Assembly (NCBI RefSeq): GCF_004770615.1
Contig: NZ_RQER01000011.1
Location: forward strand, 524,357-588,356
DNA length: 64,000 nt
Direction of reading: 5' to 3'
DNA from: Leptospira langatensis
Lineage (GTDB): Bacteria > Spirochaetota > Leptospiria > Leptospirales > Leptospiraceae
A program made the translations under genes and the position numbers. Of the stretch, positions 18,403 to 28,212 are shown piece after piece. Each line of letters opens with the position of its first letter. The first letter of the stretch is position 1. The notes beneath the pieces were generated by a model that saw nothing but the letters and a program-made list of their open reading frames with translations, ran no database searches and was not told the DNA's origin.

Positions 18403-19098
18403 ATGAAAGCTAGTTTTAAGATCCCTTTTTTCTCCCAACTATTTACTCTGGCAATTTCCTGCGTATTGAGTCTGGTCTTGATCCATATCCGGATCCTCAT
18501 CTCGCAAAAGGTGAGTTATTATTTCCTAATCTGGAACCTGATCTTAGCCATGATCCCTGTTGGAGTCGCATATTTTGCCTATATTTATTATGAATGGAGA
18601 AATAGAAGAATAGATCCTTTGTTCTTTCTGTTACTCACGATTTGGCTTCTTTTTTTCCCGAATGCTCCTTATATCGTTACCGATTTCGTGCATTTGAAGC
18701 CAAGGCATTCTATCCCGATCTGGTTCGATATATTCCTGATCTTCTCTTTTTCCTGGAACGGTTTCTTTTCAGGACTTATTTCCTTGAGGATGATGCATCT
18801 GATCTTGAACGATAAGATGAACGTATTTACAGGATGGATCTTTATACTTCTCGTTGCGCCGGTAGCGGCTTTCGGGATCTATATAGGTAGATTTTATAGA
18901 TGGAATTCCTGGGATATCATAGAGAATCCCGGGCCGTTATTTTATGATTCTTTAAAATTGATCCAGTCAGTTTTGGGAAATAAGGAACTTGCGAGTATTC
19001 TTGGGCTCACTTCTTTGGGGATATTCTTGGCGTATGCTTTGATTTTGTCGGTGGGCGGAATGCAAATGCAGACCAGATCGGGCAAGGGAAGGGGATAG
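18403..19098 (+). CDS. DUF1361 membrane protein
   Basis: Integral membrane protein of 231 residues with about six hydrophobic helices. The DUF1361 family blocks are present: WLLFFPNAPYIVTDFVHL, then a WNGFFSG segment and GIYIGRFYRWNSWDI. The function is unknown. It follows creD after a terminator and has its own start, so it is probably transcribed separately. A small AGCCC/GGGCT hairpin at 19165-19179 may end it. Confidence 0.85.
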   Translation: MKASFKIPFFSQLFTLAISCVLSLVLIHIRILISQKVSYYFLIWNLILAMIPVGVAYFAYIYYEWRNRRIDPLFFLLLTIWLLFFPNAPYIVTDFVHLKPRHSIPIWFDIFLIFSFSWNGFFSGLISLRMMHLILNDKMNVFTGWIFILLVAPVAAFGIYIGRFYRWNSWDIIENPGPLFYDSLKLIQSVLGNKELASILGLTSLGIFLAYALILSVGGMQMQTRSGKGRG

Positions 19099-19203
19099 GA
19101 GGTTTTTCCTCATTCCCCAAAAAAATGCTTATGGAAATTTGCGAATCGTTCGAACCTTTAGATGAGCCCAAAATGGGCTGAAAAATTTTCTAAAAAATTC
19201 TCC

Positions 19204-19231
19204 TAAATCATTTTGGCCCTGCTGCCAAAAA
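19204..19231 (+). promoter_or_regulatory. Possible sigma-28 promoter for the first flaB
   Basis: TAAA (19204-19207), 16 bases, then GCCAAAAA (19224-19231). The flagellar sigma-28 consensus is TAAA-N15-GCCGATAA, so this is a partial match with spacing one base long. The rest of the 367-base gap upstream of flaB holds the leader described separately and no gene. Confidence 0.25.
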
Positions 19232-19416
19232 TACCTAAAAACAAGCTTAAAACGGAGAAAATAGGCGATTTTATCCTGAAATCGTGAAAATTAATCCCGG
19301 ACATTCTCCCCACCGAAGATATATTTGAAGGAATCTCAGAATTCTAGGTTTTTCCCGGATTTCAGACCTTCATTTTAAATATATAAAAAAAGACCAAAAC
19401 CAAACCAGCGCAAGAT

Positions 19417-19463
19417 CCCGGCACGGATGCCGGGCTCATGATCTTAAGTTTCAAGGAGGAAAC
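19417..19463 (+). promoter_or_regulatory. Flagellin leader with two GGA-loop hairpins
   Basis: Hairpin 1 is CCCGGCA-CGGA-TGCCGGG (19417-19434), extended by AAGATC/GATCTT. Hairpin 2 is GTTTC-AAGGAG-GAAAC (19448-19463), so the Shine-Dalgarno sequence itself lies in a loop, two bases before the flaB ATG. GGA in a hairpin loop is the binding signature of CsrA. In Borrelia and Bacillus flagellin leaders, CsrA binds two such sites, one covering the Shine-Dalgarno sequence. Confidence 0.6.
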
Positions 19464-19465
19464 AA

Positions 19466-20311
19466 ATGATCATTAACCATAACTTAGCCGCGATTAACTC
19501 CCACCGCGTTCTGAAGTTCCAGAACAACGAAGTGGCAAAAAACATGGAAGCTCTCTCTTCCGGTATGCGTATTAACCGTGCCGGCGACGACGCTTCCGGT
19601 CTTGCTGTTTCCGAGAAGATGAGAACTCAGGTGAAAGGACTTCGCCAAGCGGAGAGAAACACTGAGGACGGCATGTCCCTGATCCAAACTACGGAAGGAT
19701 ATCTGCAGGAAACTAACGATATCATCCAAAGGATCCGTGTACTTGCTATCCAATCTTCCAACGGTATCTACGGTGCAGAAGACCGTCAGATGATCCAAGT
19801 GGAAGTCTCTCAGCTCGTAGATGAGATCGATCGCATTTCCTCCCAAGCAGAGTTCAACAAGATGGCATTGCTCCAAGGCGATTTCGCTCGCGGATCAAGA
19901 ACCGCTTCTATGTGGTTCCACATCGGACCGAACCAGCACCAGAGGGAACGCGTTTATATCGCAACTATGACCGCTAAGGCATTGAACCTGATCAAAGCTG
20001 ACGGATCTCTGTTGACCCTGTCCACTGCAGAGTGGGCTAACGAAGCAATCGGACTTTTGGACGATGCTTTAATGAAGATCAACAAACAAAGAGCAAACCT
20101 CGGAGCTTACTTCAACCGTTTAGAGCATGCTTCTAAAGGCCTGATGGTAGCTTACGAGAACATCCAAGCTTCAGAGTCGAGAATCAGGGACGCGGATATG
20201 GCAGAGGAAACAGTATCGTTCACTAAGAACCAAATCTTAGTACAATCCGGTACTGCTATGTTGGCGCAAGCTAACGTAAGACCTCAGTCTGTCCTCCAGT
20301 TACTTAGGTAA
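19466..20311 (+). CDS. flaB: Flagellar core filament protein FlaB (first copy)
   Basis: Periplasmic flagellin of 281 residues. The N-terminal D0/D1 region starts [14 protein letters not shown] and includes [24 protein letters not shown]. The C-terminal D1/D0 region has [14 protein letters not shown] and ends [20 protein letters not shown]. The central variable domain is short, as in spirochaete FlaB. No signal peptide is present; export would be through the flagellar system. It is separated by its own terminator from the next flaB. Which of the Leptospira FlaB1-4 it is cannot be assigned safely. Confidence 0.96.
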   Translation: MIINHNLAAINSHRVLKFQNNEVAKNMEALSSGMRINRAGDDASGLAVSEKMRTQVKGLRQAERNTEDGMSLIQTTEGYLQETNDIIQRIRVLAIQSSNGIYGAEDRQMIQVEVSQLVDEIDRISSQAEFNKMALLQGDFARGSRTASMWFHIGPNQHQRERVYIATMTAKALNLIKADGSLLTLSTAEWANEAIGLLDDALMKINKQRANLGAYFNRLEHASKGLMVAYENIQASESRIRDADMAEETVSFTKNQILVQSGTAMLAQANVRPQSVLQLLR

Positions 20312-20321
20312 TTAGGACTTT

Positions 20322-20364
20322 CCGGCAGCGGGGGCAGTAATGCTCCCGCGCTGGGAACTTTTCT
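20322..20364 (+). terminator. Terminator after first flaB
   Basis: GC-rich imperfect hairpin (arms CAGCGGGGGCA and TGCTCCCGCGCTG, loop GTAA) followed by AACTTTTCT, just past the flaB stop. Confidence 0.75.
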
Positions 20365-20761
20365 GAGTAACGGATACGGATAACTGAGAATCGACTTTGT
20401 CGGAGTGTAACGCAGATCTTGAATATTCTAAGTATTTAAAGTTTTTGTAAGAACTCTTTTCTAAACCTTCATCGCCGATCGTCATCGGTTTTCCGGCAAC
20501 CGTCTCTTGAAGAGGTACGGGGAAAACGTTGGGATGGTCGCGCCTTCACAAGAAATCCCAATCTTTTTCCGGTTCCTTTTCTTAAGGTTAATCCTTTTGA
20601 GATCGAATCCGAGTCCGTAAGGGCTCGTAGCAAGTTGATTTTTCCTTGGAGAGATCCGGGGAATGTTCGCGTTGATAAAACATCCAAACTCTTGAGGGAG
20701 AAATGGCCTGTCGGGTGGTCCGACCGGGTCCATCCCGGAGCACCGGACAGACCATTGTCCG
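20365..20761 (+). other. Non-coding gap and structured leader before second flaB
   Basis: About 400 bases with no gene that I support. The 3' part is GC-rich and can pair over distance: CTGTCGGGTG near 20707 matches the inverse of CACCGGACAG near 20750 except for one base, enclosing CCGGG/CCCGG. This suggests a long folded 5' leader. No convincing promoter consensus was found. Confidence 0.45.
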
Positions 20762-20806
20762 CGGAGGATAGGGAGATCCTCCGGAAAATCTCTACAAGGA
20801 GTGTAG
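20762..20806 (+). promoter_or_regulatory. Second flagellin leader with two GGA-loop hairpins
   Basis: Hairpin 1 is CGGAGGAT-AGGGAG-ATCCTCCG (20762-20783), a perfect 8-bp stem. Hairpin 2 is CTACA-AGGAG-TGTAG (20792-20806), with the Shine-Dalgarno sequence in the loop, one base before the ATG. The second closely follows the CsrA high-affinity consensus RUACARGGAUGU (UACAAGGA shared). The two-site layout mirrors the first flaB leader although the sequences differ. Confidence 0.65.
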
Positions 20807-20807
20807 G

Positions 20808-21656
<849 letters not shown>

Positions 21657-21675
21657 GTCTTTGGGAAGATAAAAT

Positions 21676-21712
21676 GCCACCGGGAGAGGGATTGCTCTCG
21701 GTGGCTTTTTTT
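21676..21712 (+). terminator. Terminator after second flaB
   Basis: Strong hairpin (arms GCCACCGGGAGAG and CTCTCGGTGGC, small loop) followed by TTTTTTT. Confidence 0.92.
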
Positions 21713-21986
21713 ATGATTAGTCTCTGATCCAATCCGTTATCCGAATGATTCTTGATCGAGATCTCTAAATAAGTTAGAAATTTATAATATCTTTCCTCTC
21801 TGGAACGCCTCGGCTGATTTTATAGTCGTCCAATCCATTTTTTTCTAAACCGCTCACTAGTAAAATTTTGCTTATTTATCGCGGAGCAGGTCTTACTTTT
21901 TCTCGTTCGATTTTTCCATTTTCGTGCCAAAATCCCTGGTTTTCTTTCGAATCTTCCCCTCCTTTTTTTAGAAGAATTTGTAAAAT
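21713..21986. other. Gap between flaB terminator and arsR-type operator
   Basis: About 270 AT-rich bases with T-runs. No coding frame, RNA gene or repeat was recognised in it. Confidence 0.5.
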
Positions 21987-22034
21987 CCATATATTTAAGT
22001 ATTGACTTAATTAAGTTATAGCTTAAATATATGG
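21987..22034 (+). promoter_or_regulatory. Concentric palindromic operator and promoter over the arsR-type start
   Basis: A perfect 13-bp inverted repeat (CCATATATTTAAG at 21987-21999, its inverse at 22022-22034) encloses a perfect 12-bp palindrome ACTTAATTAAGT (22005-22016) with the same centre. The right arm covers the ATG at 22031. TTGACT (22002-22007) and AAATAT (22025-22030) at 17-base spacing look like -35 and -10 elements. This is the layout expected for autorepression by the ArsR-type dimer. Confidence 0.65.
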
Positions 22035-22357
22035 GCATGCAGGCATTAGATGCGATTTCGGATCCTACCAGGAGAAAGATCTTAGAACTTCTTTTTGACG
22101 GGGAAAAGGGGGCAGGAGAGATAGCGGGGCATTTCGATATCAGTTCCGCCGCGATCTCCCAGCATTTGAAGGTTTTGAGGGAATGTAATTTGATCCAAGT
22201 CCGCATAGATGGGCAGAGGAGGATGCATTCCTTGGACTACAAAGGTTGGAAGGAAATCCAGGATTGGATCGATCGGGCTAAAACCTTCTGGGAAGGCCGA
22301 TTGGATGCTCTGGAGAGAGAATTGAAGGCGAACAAATTGAAGAAAGGGAGAAGATAG
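22031..22357 (+). CDS. ArsR-family HTH transcriptional regulator
   Basis: Winged-helix repressor of 108 residues. DAISDPTRRKILELL, the recognition region ISSAAISQHLKVLRECNLI and the wing VRIDGQRRMHSLD are typical of the ArsR subgroup that pairs with SRPBCC proteins. The Cys-rich metal site ELCVCDL is absent, so it is unlikely to sense arsenic-type metals. The start is ATG 22031 or ATG 22037. No ribosome-binding site is present and the predicted -10 is adjacent, so translation may be leaderless. Confidence 0.9.
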   Translation: MGMQALDAISDPTRRKILELLFDGEKGAGEIAGHFDISSAAISQHLKVLRECNLIQVRIDGQRRMHSLDYKGWKEIQDWIDRAKTFWEGRLDALERELKANKLKKGRR

Positions 22358-22358
22358 T

Positions 22359-22907
22359 ATGGAGAATCTATCTATTAATAAAGCGCACGGGACCGATGTG
22401 TCAAACGCAGAAGTGCGTTTCGAAAGATTATTACCGGGACCCATCGAGACGGTTTGGGAGTATATTACGGATTCTGAAAAGAGGGGAACCTGGCTTGCGA
22501 GCGGTCCCATGGAATTAAAAGTAGGTGGGAAAGTCAGATTCCACTTTCTTCATTCCTCTCTTTCGGATGAGAAGACCTATCCTGATAAATTCAAACAGAT
22601 GGAAAACGGTGTTTATGGGGATGAGACAGTAGTGGCTATCGATCCTCCTAGATCTATAACCATCACTTGGGCACCAGATTCGGAAGTAAACATCGAGCTA
22701 GTGGAAAAGGGAGAGGATGTTCTTCTTACATTAAGACATTATAAACTAGTGGACGACGGTGTAAGACTGCTGATCTCGGCTGGCTGGCATTCCCACCTGG
22801 ACATTCTTGTTTCGAAACTCTACAAGCAACCGGTTCCTAAGTTCTGGCAGAACTTCTTGAAATATGAATTGGAATACGAGAAAATGAGGGCTGGAAGTAA
22901 GGTCTGA
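22359..22907 (+). CDS. SRPBCC (AHSA1-type) protein
   Basis: START/SRPBCC-fold protein of 182 residues, whose domain binds hydrophobic ligands or partners. Visible are ERLLPGPIETVWEYITDSEKRGTWLASGPMELKVGG near the N-terminus and WHSHLDILVSKLY at the C-terminal helix. It begins two bases after the regulator stop, so the two form an operon. Pairs of ArsR-type repressors with AHSA1-type proteins are common, and their ligand is usually unknown. Confidence 0.88.
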   Translation: MENLSINKAHGTDVSNAEVRFERLLPGPIETVWEYITDSEKRGTWLASGPMELKVGGKVRFHFLHSSLSDEKTYPDKFKQMENGVYGDETVVAIDPPRSITITWAPDSEVNIELVEKGEDVLLTLRHYKLVDDGVRLLISAGWHSHLDILVSKLYKQPVPKFWQNFLKYELEYEKMRAGSKV

Positions 22908-22914
22908 AAATAAA

Positions 22915-22940
22915 AAAGCCGACTGTTCCCAGTCGGCTTT
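22915..22940. terminator. Bidirectional terminator
   Basis: Perfect 11-bp stem (arm AAAGCCGACTG, loop TTCC) with flanking A- and T-runs. It serves the SRPBCC gene and the convergent lipoprotein gene. Confidence 0.9.
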
Positions 22941-22963
22941 CTCTTATCGAAAGGTGATCTCGA

Positions 22964-24211
22964 TTATTTGTTCTGAACGAACTCTAAAGTTACCACTCCT
23001 CTGGAAGCGGATTTAACGTTTAGGGTCTTGCTTGCCAAGAAGCCGAATCCTCTGTCTTTTTTATAGACTAATTCGTCCATGAAAAGAGCGTCTTTTCCAG
23101 GGTAGGTTACTTCCCACTCGGAACCGTTCACATCGGAAGTTCTAACGTTTACGTCTTTCGCAGCAGTAAATTCTGTCAGATCGTCTTTGAACTTAGTAGC
23201 CTCATCAGCGTTCAATCCGGTAAACTTAAGGATAATGGTATTATTCTCAGTCAGGTTAAACCATTCTTCTTTGAGTTGTTTGCTTACTTTCTTGCTTACG
23301 CTTTCCGCCCAGTTAGAGATCGCTTTTTCACGGGATACTTTTTGAGTAATATCCGCGCCGCGACCGTCAGCAGTTCCTGAATCGACGATCTTGCCGTCTC
23401 CCCAAAGTAGAACTACCTTGTAAGAACCTGTGGCTGCGGTGCTGAAAATAGGTCTGTCTAAATTCTTTCCGCCAACGTTCGTTACCTGGCCTTGGTCTTC
23501 GGTCTCAACTGTTCCGACTAACAATACTTCTGCGCCGGAAGCTGCGGCTTGCTGGATGATCGCAGAACCGGAATCGATAGAAGCAACTGCATCCGCATTC
23601 ACTGCGGAAGGTTTTACAGTTTTAGAAGCAGAGCTTGGATCAACGATCTTGTTTCCTGCTTTTTTCAGTCCTTTGATCACTTCCGCTTCAGCGATATTGT
23701 TTGTGCTCAAAGGAGCAACAGGTTGTCCTGCAAGTTTAGAAGGGATCAGGATCACTACTCTAGGATTTCCAACGTCCGCTAGAAGAGAGTCTACAGCGGT
23801 AGAAAGTTTAGAGTCTTCGATTGTGCAACGAACTGTGAGCTTGAGAATGGGTTGGGTGTCGATCTTGCCTTCGGTTTCATCGACGATATCATAGGTCTTT
23901 ACGAAAGCATCTGTCTTGGAAAGTAGGCTAGAACCTAAGCTTTCTCCGTCGGAAGCCTGGCTTTTGTTGGAAATTTCCTCGCCTACAACTTTACGAACAG
24001 CATTGATCTTTGCATCTTTGATCGCTCGTTGTTTTGCATTGGTCTTGTCCCCGTTATAGATCGGAGCCTCTCCGATCACGGTGACTGTGTTTCCTTCTCT
24101 AGTATACTCTTCCTTTTTCTTACGACCGGATCCTCCTCCGGTGGCGCATGCAAAAGTGAAACCTAAAATGAGTGTGAGAGCGGTACCCCGCAGGATGGGC
24201 AGCTTTGCCAT
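22964..24211 (-). CDS. Lipoprotein with FlgT-N-like domain
   Basis: Exported protein of 415 residues. The signal peptide ends TFAC with Cys22 as the likely lipidated residue; a Gly/Ser and Lys-rich spacer follows. Residues about 40-130 ([32 protein letters not shown]) resemble the N-terminal domain of FlgT-type proteins. The central region has a TolB-N/CsgG-like alternation ([24 protein letters not shown]). The rest is unassigned. AAGGAAG precedes the ATG. I infer an envelope location; a flagellar role is possible but unproven. Confidence 0.7.
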   Translation of the reverse strand: MAKLPILRGTALTLILGFTFACATGGGSGRKKKEEYTREGNTVTVIGEAPIYNGDKTNAKQRAIKDAKINAVRKVVGEEISNKSQASDGESLGSSLLSKTDAFVKTYDIVDETEGKIDTQPILKLTVRCTIEDSKLSTAVDSLLADVGNPRVVILIPSKLAGQPVAPLSTNNIAEAEVIKGLKKAGNKIVDPSSASKTVKPSAVNADAVASIDSGSAIIQQAAASGAEVLLVGTVETEDQGQVTNVGGKNLDRPIFSTAATGSYKVVLLWGDGKIVDSGTADGRGADITQKVSREKAISNWAESVSKKVSKQLKEEWFNLTENNTIILKFTGLNADEATKFKDDLTEFTAAKDVNVRTSDVNGSEWEVTYPGKDALFMDELVYKKDRGFGFLASKTLNVKSASRGVVTLEFVQNK

Positions 24212-24277
24212 ATCGCTTCCTTTTTCTCCTTGATGAATTGAATTCTGTCTATTTACTGAACAAATAAGGTATCTTAC

Positions 24278-25537
24278 ATGCGGTTCAAAGAAAGAAACAA
24301 AAAAATCCTAACTTTACTCATTTTTTTTCTGACAATATTCTCCGACTCCTGCGCTGAAGCTTCTTCCAGAAAGCATATCTCCAAATCCAATATCATCCCT
24401 GCCGAAGTTTCGTTTTACGAGCAAGTGTTGCCGACTCTTGCTGGGAAATCTGTCGTTCTTGTTACAAACCCGTCGGGTATAGGTAGATATCCTGAAAAGA
24501 TCCTAAAAGAATTTAAGGATAAGAAGGTTAAGATCAAGCATCTGATCGGCTTGGAACATGGCTTCCTTGGTTTAGAAGAAGATTTTAGCAAGTCTCCGGT
24601 CACAGTAGACGAAACCTTCCAGCTGCCTATCTATCATATTTATAAAGTAAAGAATGCAGAGATCCCGGCGATCTTGAAGGGAGCAGATGCAGTCGTATTC
24701 GATGTTGCGGATATGGGTATGCGTTGCTACACTTACTTAAGCGTTTTGAAACGTTTGATGGATAATTTACCCGAACCGAATATCCGATTCATCGTTTTGG
24801 ATCATCCGAATCCAGCCATGTATCTGGGAGCAAGAGGAGAAGGCATCCAAAAGAAATTCCTAAACTTTGCTGGTGAATTTCCTTCACTCTTCTTTACCGG
24901 CATGACTATAGGAGAGGCAGCCGCTTTTTATAATGGGGAGTATCTCTCGAATAAGGTTAAACTCGATATCGTTTCTCCGGAAAACTTAAAGAGAGGTTTC
25001 GATTGGGAAAGAGAGGGCATCCCTTGGTCGACTCCTTCTCCCAACTTGCCTATGTTGGATTCCGCTCGGAATTATCTCGGTCTAGTTCTATTGGAAGGAG
25101 TGAATGTCTCCGTAGGAAGAGGGACTCAAGCTCCTTTCGTATATTTCGGAGCTCCTTGGATGAACGAGCCCGATCAGATCATTCCGGAACTAAACGAGGA
25201 TAGCAAGGGCGACTATTACTACCAAAGCGTATATTTTAAACCTACCTTTGGACCGTTCAAAGAACAGATCTGCAGAGGACTTCGCTTAACGATCGTGAAC
25301 AAAAAATACGACCCGCTCAAAATGTCCTATAATCTAATGACTATTTTAAAGAAACATTATAAGGATTTCAAATGGAGGCAATATCCGGACGGAACCCACA
25401 ATATAGATTTTCTTTGGGGAACTGAAAGGATGAGAGAATCCATCGATGCCGGCAAAACCTATGAGGAATTCAAGGCAGGATATTCCGAGTCGGAGTCTTC
25501 CACAAACAAGATGATACAAAAGTATCTGCTGTACTAA
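24278..25537 (+). CDS. DUF1343 (NamZ-like) secreted protein
   Basis: Protein of 419 residues with an N-terminal hydrophobic segment and a Cys near residue 25, so it may be secreted or lipidated. The family includes exo-beta-N-acetylmuramidase NamZ. Visible blocks are [55 protein letters not shown] and [17 protein letters not shown]. The usual DxQD and SEGRGT motifs read DVAD and SVGRGT here, so activity may be altered. It may act in wall recycling or remodelling. Confidence 0.82.
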   Translation: MRFKERNKKILTLLIFFLTIFSDSCAEASSRKHISKSNIIPAEVSFYEQVLPTLAGKSVVLVTNPSGIGRYPEKILKEFKDKKVKIKHLIGLEHGFLGLEEDFSKSPVTVDETFQLPIYHIYKVKNAEIPAILKGADAVVFDVADMGMRCYTYLSVLKRLMDNLPEPNIRFIVLDHPNPAMYLGARGEGIQKKFLNFAGEFPSLFFTGMTIGEAAAFYNGEYLSNKVKLDIVSPENLKRGFDWEREGIPWSTPSPNLPMLDSARNYLGLVLLEGVNVSVGRGTQAPFVYFGAPWMNEPDQIIPELNEDSKGDYYYQSVYFKPTFGPFKEQICRGLRLTIVNKKYDPLKMSYNLMTILKKHYKDFKWRQYPDGTHNIDFLWGTERMRESIDAGKTYEEFKAGYSESESSTNKMIQKYLLY

Positions 25538-25568
25538 GGTTTTCTAGGAAAATTTCGAAATAAGAGAC

Positions 25569-26324
25569 ATGAAACGTGCCTTACTGATTGTTCCTATTTT
25601 ATTTGCCTTCTCTCTTGGAGCGGAAACACAAACCGGCTGGAAGGATTACGGATTAAAAGAAGTTCTGGGAAGATTAAAATTCTACGCATTTGCAAAGATT
25701 GCGCAAAGTGTCAGGACCGGAGTCTCCCATTTTGATCAGGAATTTACTTTGAGAGAAATTCCTTGTGGGGAAGACTTTCCGAAACTAGAAGGGAATTTTC
25801 AATGCGCCCTTCTTCGGGTCAGCAGTTTAGAAGATCATTCTTCCGGATCGAACTCTAAGTCTAGCCAAATTGCAAGCGGAGAAGGGAATACGTCTTCTTC
25901 TTCTCAAAATCCGGCGACTCCGTCGGAAAATGCTTCGGCAGAAAAATCGAAAGCTGCCGAATCTCCCAACGGTTCCCAAGCAAGCGCTCCGGCATCTTCT
26001 AGTATTCCTTCTCAGAGATCCCTGCCTATATCCACGGCGAGCTCTCCCGATCCGGCAGTTTCGGTCCCGAAAAAACTTCCGATCCATGTGAAATGGTACG
26101 AAGGCTCCACCTTGGCAGGTAAGGGTGTTCTTCTGATACCGGGACAGAATGGAGAAGGGGATCTTCATCTGTATTATCATACGGATGGAAGATTGAGCCA
26201 TTATTCTTTCGGGGATTCGATTGTAGTTTTTGATTGGAAAGGCAAGGAATTAAGCACAATCCTTTCCGTAAAAGTAGATTCCCGCTTGCGGCCTTTAGGT
26301 GGAAAGGAATACTTCTTTCCATGA
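25569..26324 (+). CDS. Secreted protein with Ser/Pro-rich linker
   Basis: No family recognised. The 251 residues have a signal peptide (cleavage after GAE or LGA, near 18) and an N-terminal segment with two Cys ([15 protein letters not shown]). A low-complexity Ser/Ala/Pro/Asn linker spans about residues 95-165. A beta-rich C-terminal domain follows ([20 protein letters not shown]). It is probably periplasmic or surface-exposed. The stop overlaps the next ATG as ATGA. Confidence 0.65.
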   Translation: MKRALLIVPILFAFSLGAETQTGWKDYGLKEVLGRLKFYAFAKIAQSVRTGVSHFDQEFTLREIPCGEDFPKLEGNFQCALLRVSSLEDHSSGSNSKSSQIASGEGNTSSSSQNPATPSENASAEKSKAAESPNGSQASAPASSSIPSQRSLPISTASSPDPAVSVPKKLPIHVKWYEGSTLAGKGVLLIPGQNGEGDLHLYYHTDGRLSHYSFGDSIVVFDWKGKELSTILSVKVDSRLRPLGGKEYFFP

Positions 26325-27175
26325 AGGAACTCTCCCACGGTTTCCTAAGAATGTTGGATCACGAAGGGATCGATCCGGTGGAATATATCTGGGTTGTAGC
26401 GACTTATCCTTCTAATGAAGCCGGAAAACAGGAAGCAATATTAACTTCTCCTAATTTTCAGGTCGGTAAACTCGTCGGTAAAAAAGTAAAGCTTGCGTTT
26501 ACAGGAAAGATCCGCTGCGTTCACTGCGGAAAAGTAACCAGTAAGAGCTTTAACCAAGGAGCCTGCTTCTCCTGTTTTCAGACGCTAGCGGAGAATGATC
26601 TTTGCATTCTTCGTCCTGAGACCTGCCATTTTCATTTGGGAACTTGCAGGGAACCGGAATGGGGAGAAGGTTACTGCTTTCAGAAACATACTCTCTATTT
26701 AGCAAATACGAGCGGACTGAAGGTGGGGATCACTCGAGAGAATCCTGTATCGAATCGTTGGGTGGACCAGGGAGCGCAAGAAGCCATTCCACTCTTAGAA
26801 GTAACTTCCAGAAGGGACGCCGGACTCATAGAGAAACAATTCACTACTGTGATAGATGATAAAACCAAATGGCAGAAGATGGTAACCGAGGATTCAGGTC
26901 CATATGACCTGGTCTCCAAGAAGAAGGAACTATTGGCCGTGCTCGATTCCTGGGATCTGGGAGTCCCTTATACAGAATTGGACACTACCTCGGTGACTAA
27001 ATTAAGTTATCCTATATTAGAATATCCTAAAAAATCAAAGTCCTTTTCTCCGGACAAGGAAACGGAGATCGATTCCAGACTGATCGGGATCAAGGGGCAA
27101 TATTTACTATTCGAAGATACGGTGATCAATATCCGGGCTTACGCAGGATATGAGATCCGACTTTTTTCCGAATAA
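26321..27175 (+). CDS. DUF2797 protein, zinc-ribbon plus GIY-YIG-like fold
   Basis: Protein of 284 residues. The N-terminal half has Cys pairs ([16 protein letters not shown], later CHFHLGTC) suggesting zinc binding. It is followed by [30 protein letters not shown], the block that gives DUF2797 its resemblance to GIY-YIG domains. The function is unknown. The ATG at 26321 overlaps the upstream stop. A longer reading from 26234 lies inside the previous gene and is rejected. Confidence 0.8.
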   Translation: MKELSHGFLRMLDHEGIDPVEYIWVVATYPSNEAGKQEAILTSPNFQVGKLVGKKVKLAFTGKIRCVHCGKVTSKSFNQGACFSCFQTLAENDLCILRPETCHFHLGTCREPEWGEGYCFQKHTLYLANTSGLKVGITRENPVSNRWVDQGAQEAIPLLEVTSRRDAGLIEKQFTTVIDDKTKWQKMVTEDSGPYDLVSKKKELLAVLDSWDLGVPYTELDTTSVTKLSYPILEYPKKSKSFSPDKETEIDSRLIGIKGQYLLFEDTVINIRAYAGYEIRLFSE

Positions 27176-27186
27176 GAAAGGGAAGA

Positions 27187-28047
27187 ATGAAACTGATCGC
27201 AATCCGGAAATATTTTCTAATCGTTACTATTGCATTTTCTTTTCAGAACTGTGGATGGCTTGTAGATATCGCCTTTCCGTTGGAAATCGACAAATTCCTG
27301 GGAGAGCGCTTTTTTAAGTCAGTTGTCCAAGGGGAGAATAATGTTAAGGTCTACAAGAACCAGGAGCTTCAGAATTACGTACAGTCCATTACGGATAAGA
27401 TCCTGAAATCCAAGGAGATCCGTTATAAGGATGAATTTCCCTATAAGGTGACCTTATTAAAAGATGACGATACGATCAATGCGGTTTGTGCCCCTGGCGG
27501 ATATATTTTCGTCTACACTGGGCTTTTGCATTTCGTAAAGAATGAAGCTACACTAGCCGGCATCTTGGCGCACGAGATCGCTCACGCGGAGAGAAGGCAT
27601 TCTACCAAACAGTTATCCACTTCGATCGCTTTGTATTACGGATTGTATCTGACTCTTTCTTATGTTTTGGGTTCTGAACTAGCACAGCATGCGGCAAACT
27701 TGGCTGGTCTTTCCACGAATTTACTTAGTCTAGCGAATAGTAGATCCGCAGAAGAAGAAGCGGACGAGTTCGGTTTCCGATACATGAGATCTACTCCGTA
27801 TTATCCGGGAGCCATTTCAGAATTCTTTAAGGACATCCAAGTCTGGCGAAAAGAGCAGGGAGATGTACAAGATACGAATCTTCCCTTGGAAAAGTATTTA
27901 AGTACTCACCCAATGGACGAAGAACGGATCGCAGAAAATGAAAGAAGGTTGAAAGAGGCTAAGATCCCTAAACCGAATCCGAAATCTTTTTTTAGAGAAA
28001 GATACCGATCCAAGATCTCTCAGTATTTAGGAGAGAAAGCAGAGTAA
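27187..28047 (+). CDS. M48-family metalloprotease lipoprotein
   Basis: Zinc protease of the BepA/Oma1 group, whose members control quality of outer-membrane proteins. The signal peptide ends FQNC with Cys22. The zinc motif HEIAH is at residues 129-133 and the third ligand lies in SAEEEAD near 188-193. YIFVYTGLL and LSTHPMDEERI are family hallmarks. No TPR extension is present. GGGAAG precedes the ATG. Lipidation and envelope location are inferred. Confidence 0.9.
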   Translation: MKLIAIRKYFLIVTIAFSFQNCGWLVDIAFPLEIDKFLGERFFKSVVQGENNVKVYKNQELQNYVQSITDKILKSKEIRYKDEFPYKVTLLKDDDTINAVCAPGGYIFVYTGLLHFVKNEATLAGILAHEIAHAERRHSTKQLSTSIALYYGLYLTLSYVLGSELAQHAANLAGLSTNLLSLANSRSAEEEADEFGFRYMRSTPYYPGAISEFFKDIQVWRKEQGDVQDTNLPLEKYLSTHPMDEERIAENERRLKEAKIPKPNPKSFFRERYRSKISQYLGEKAE

Positions 28048-28166
28048 ACTCCTCGGGAAGACTGGGATCACTGATTCCTTCTTTCGGAACAATATGAGCG
28101 AATTGTTTCACTCTGTTAAATAGATCCGAAGACGGGCTTTGCTTTTTGAATAAGAAAAGCATTTTA

Positions 28167-28212
28167 GAAAGAGAGTTGACTCTTTCCTTTCGAAGGCCGG
28201 AAATAGACGGCC
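28167..28212 (+). other. Two hairpins upstream of the DUF2157 gene
   Basis: GAAAGAG-AGTTGA-CTCTTTC (28167-28186) and GGCCG-GAAATAGA-CGGCC (28195-28212), the second ending at the ATG. They may affect translation or read-through from the protease gene. The function is not known. Confidence 0.4.
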
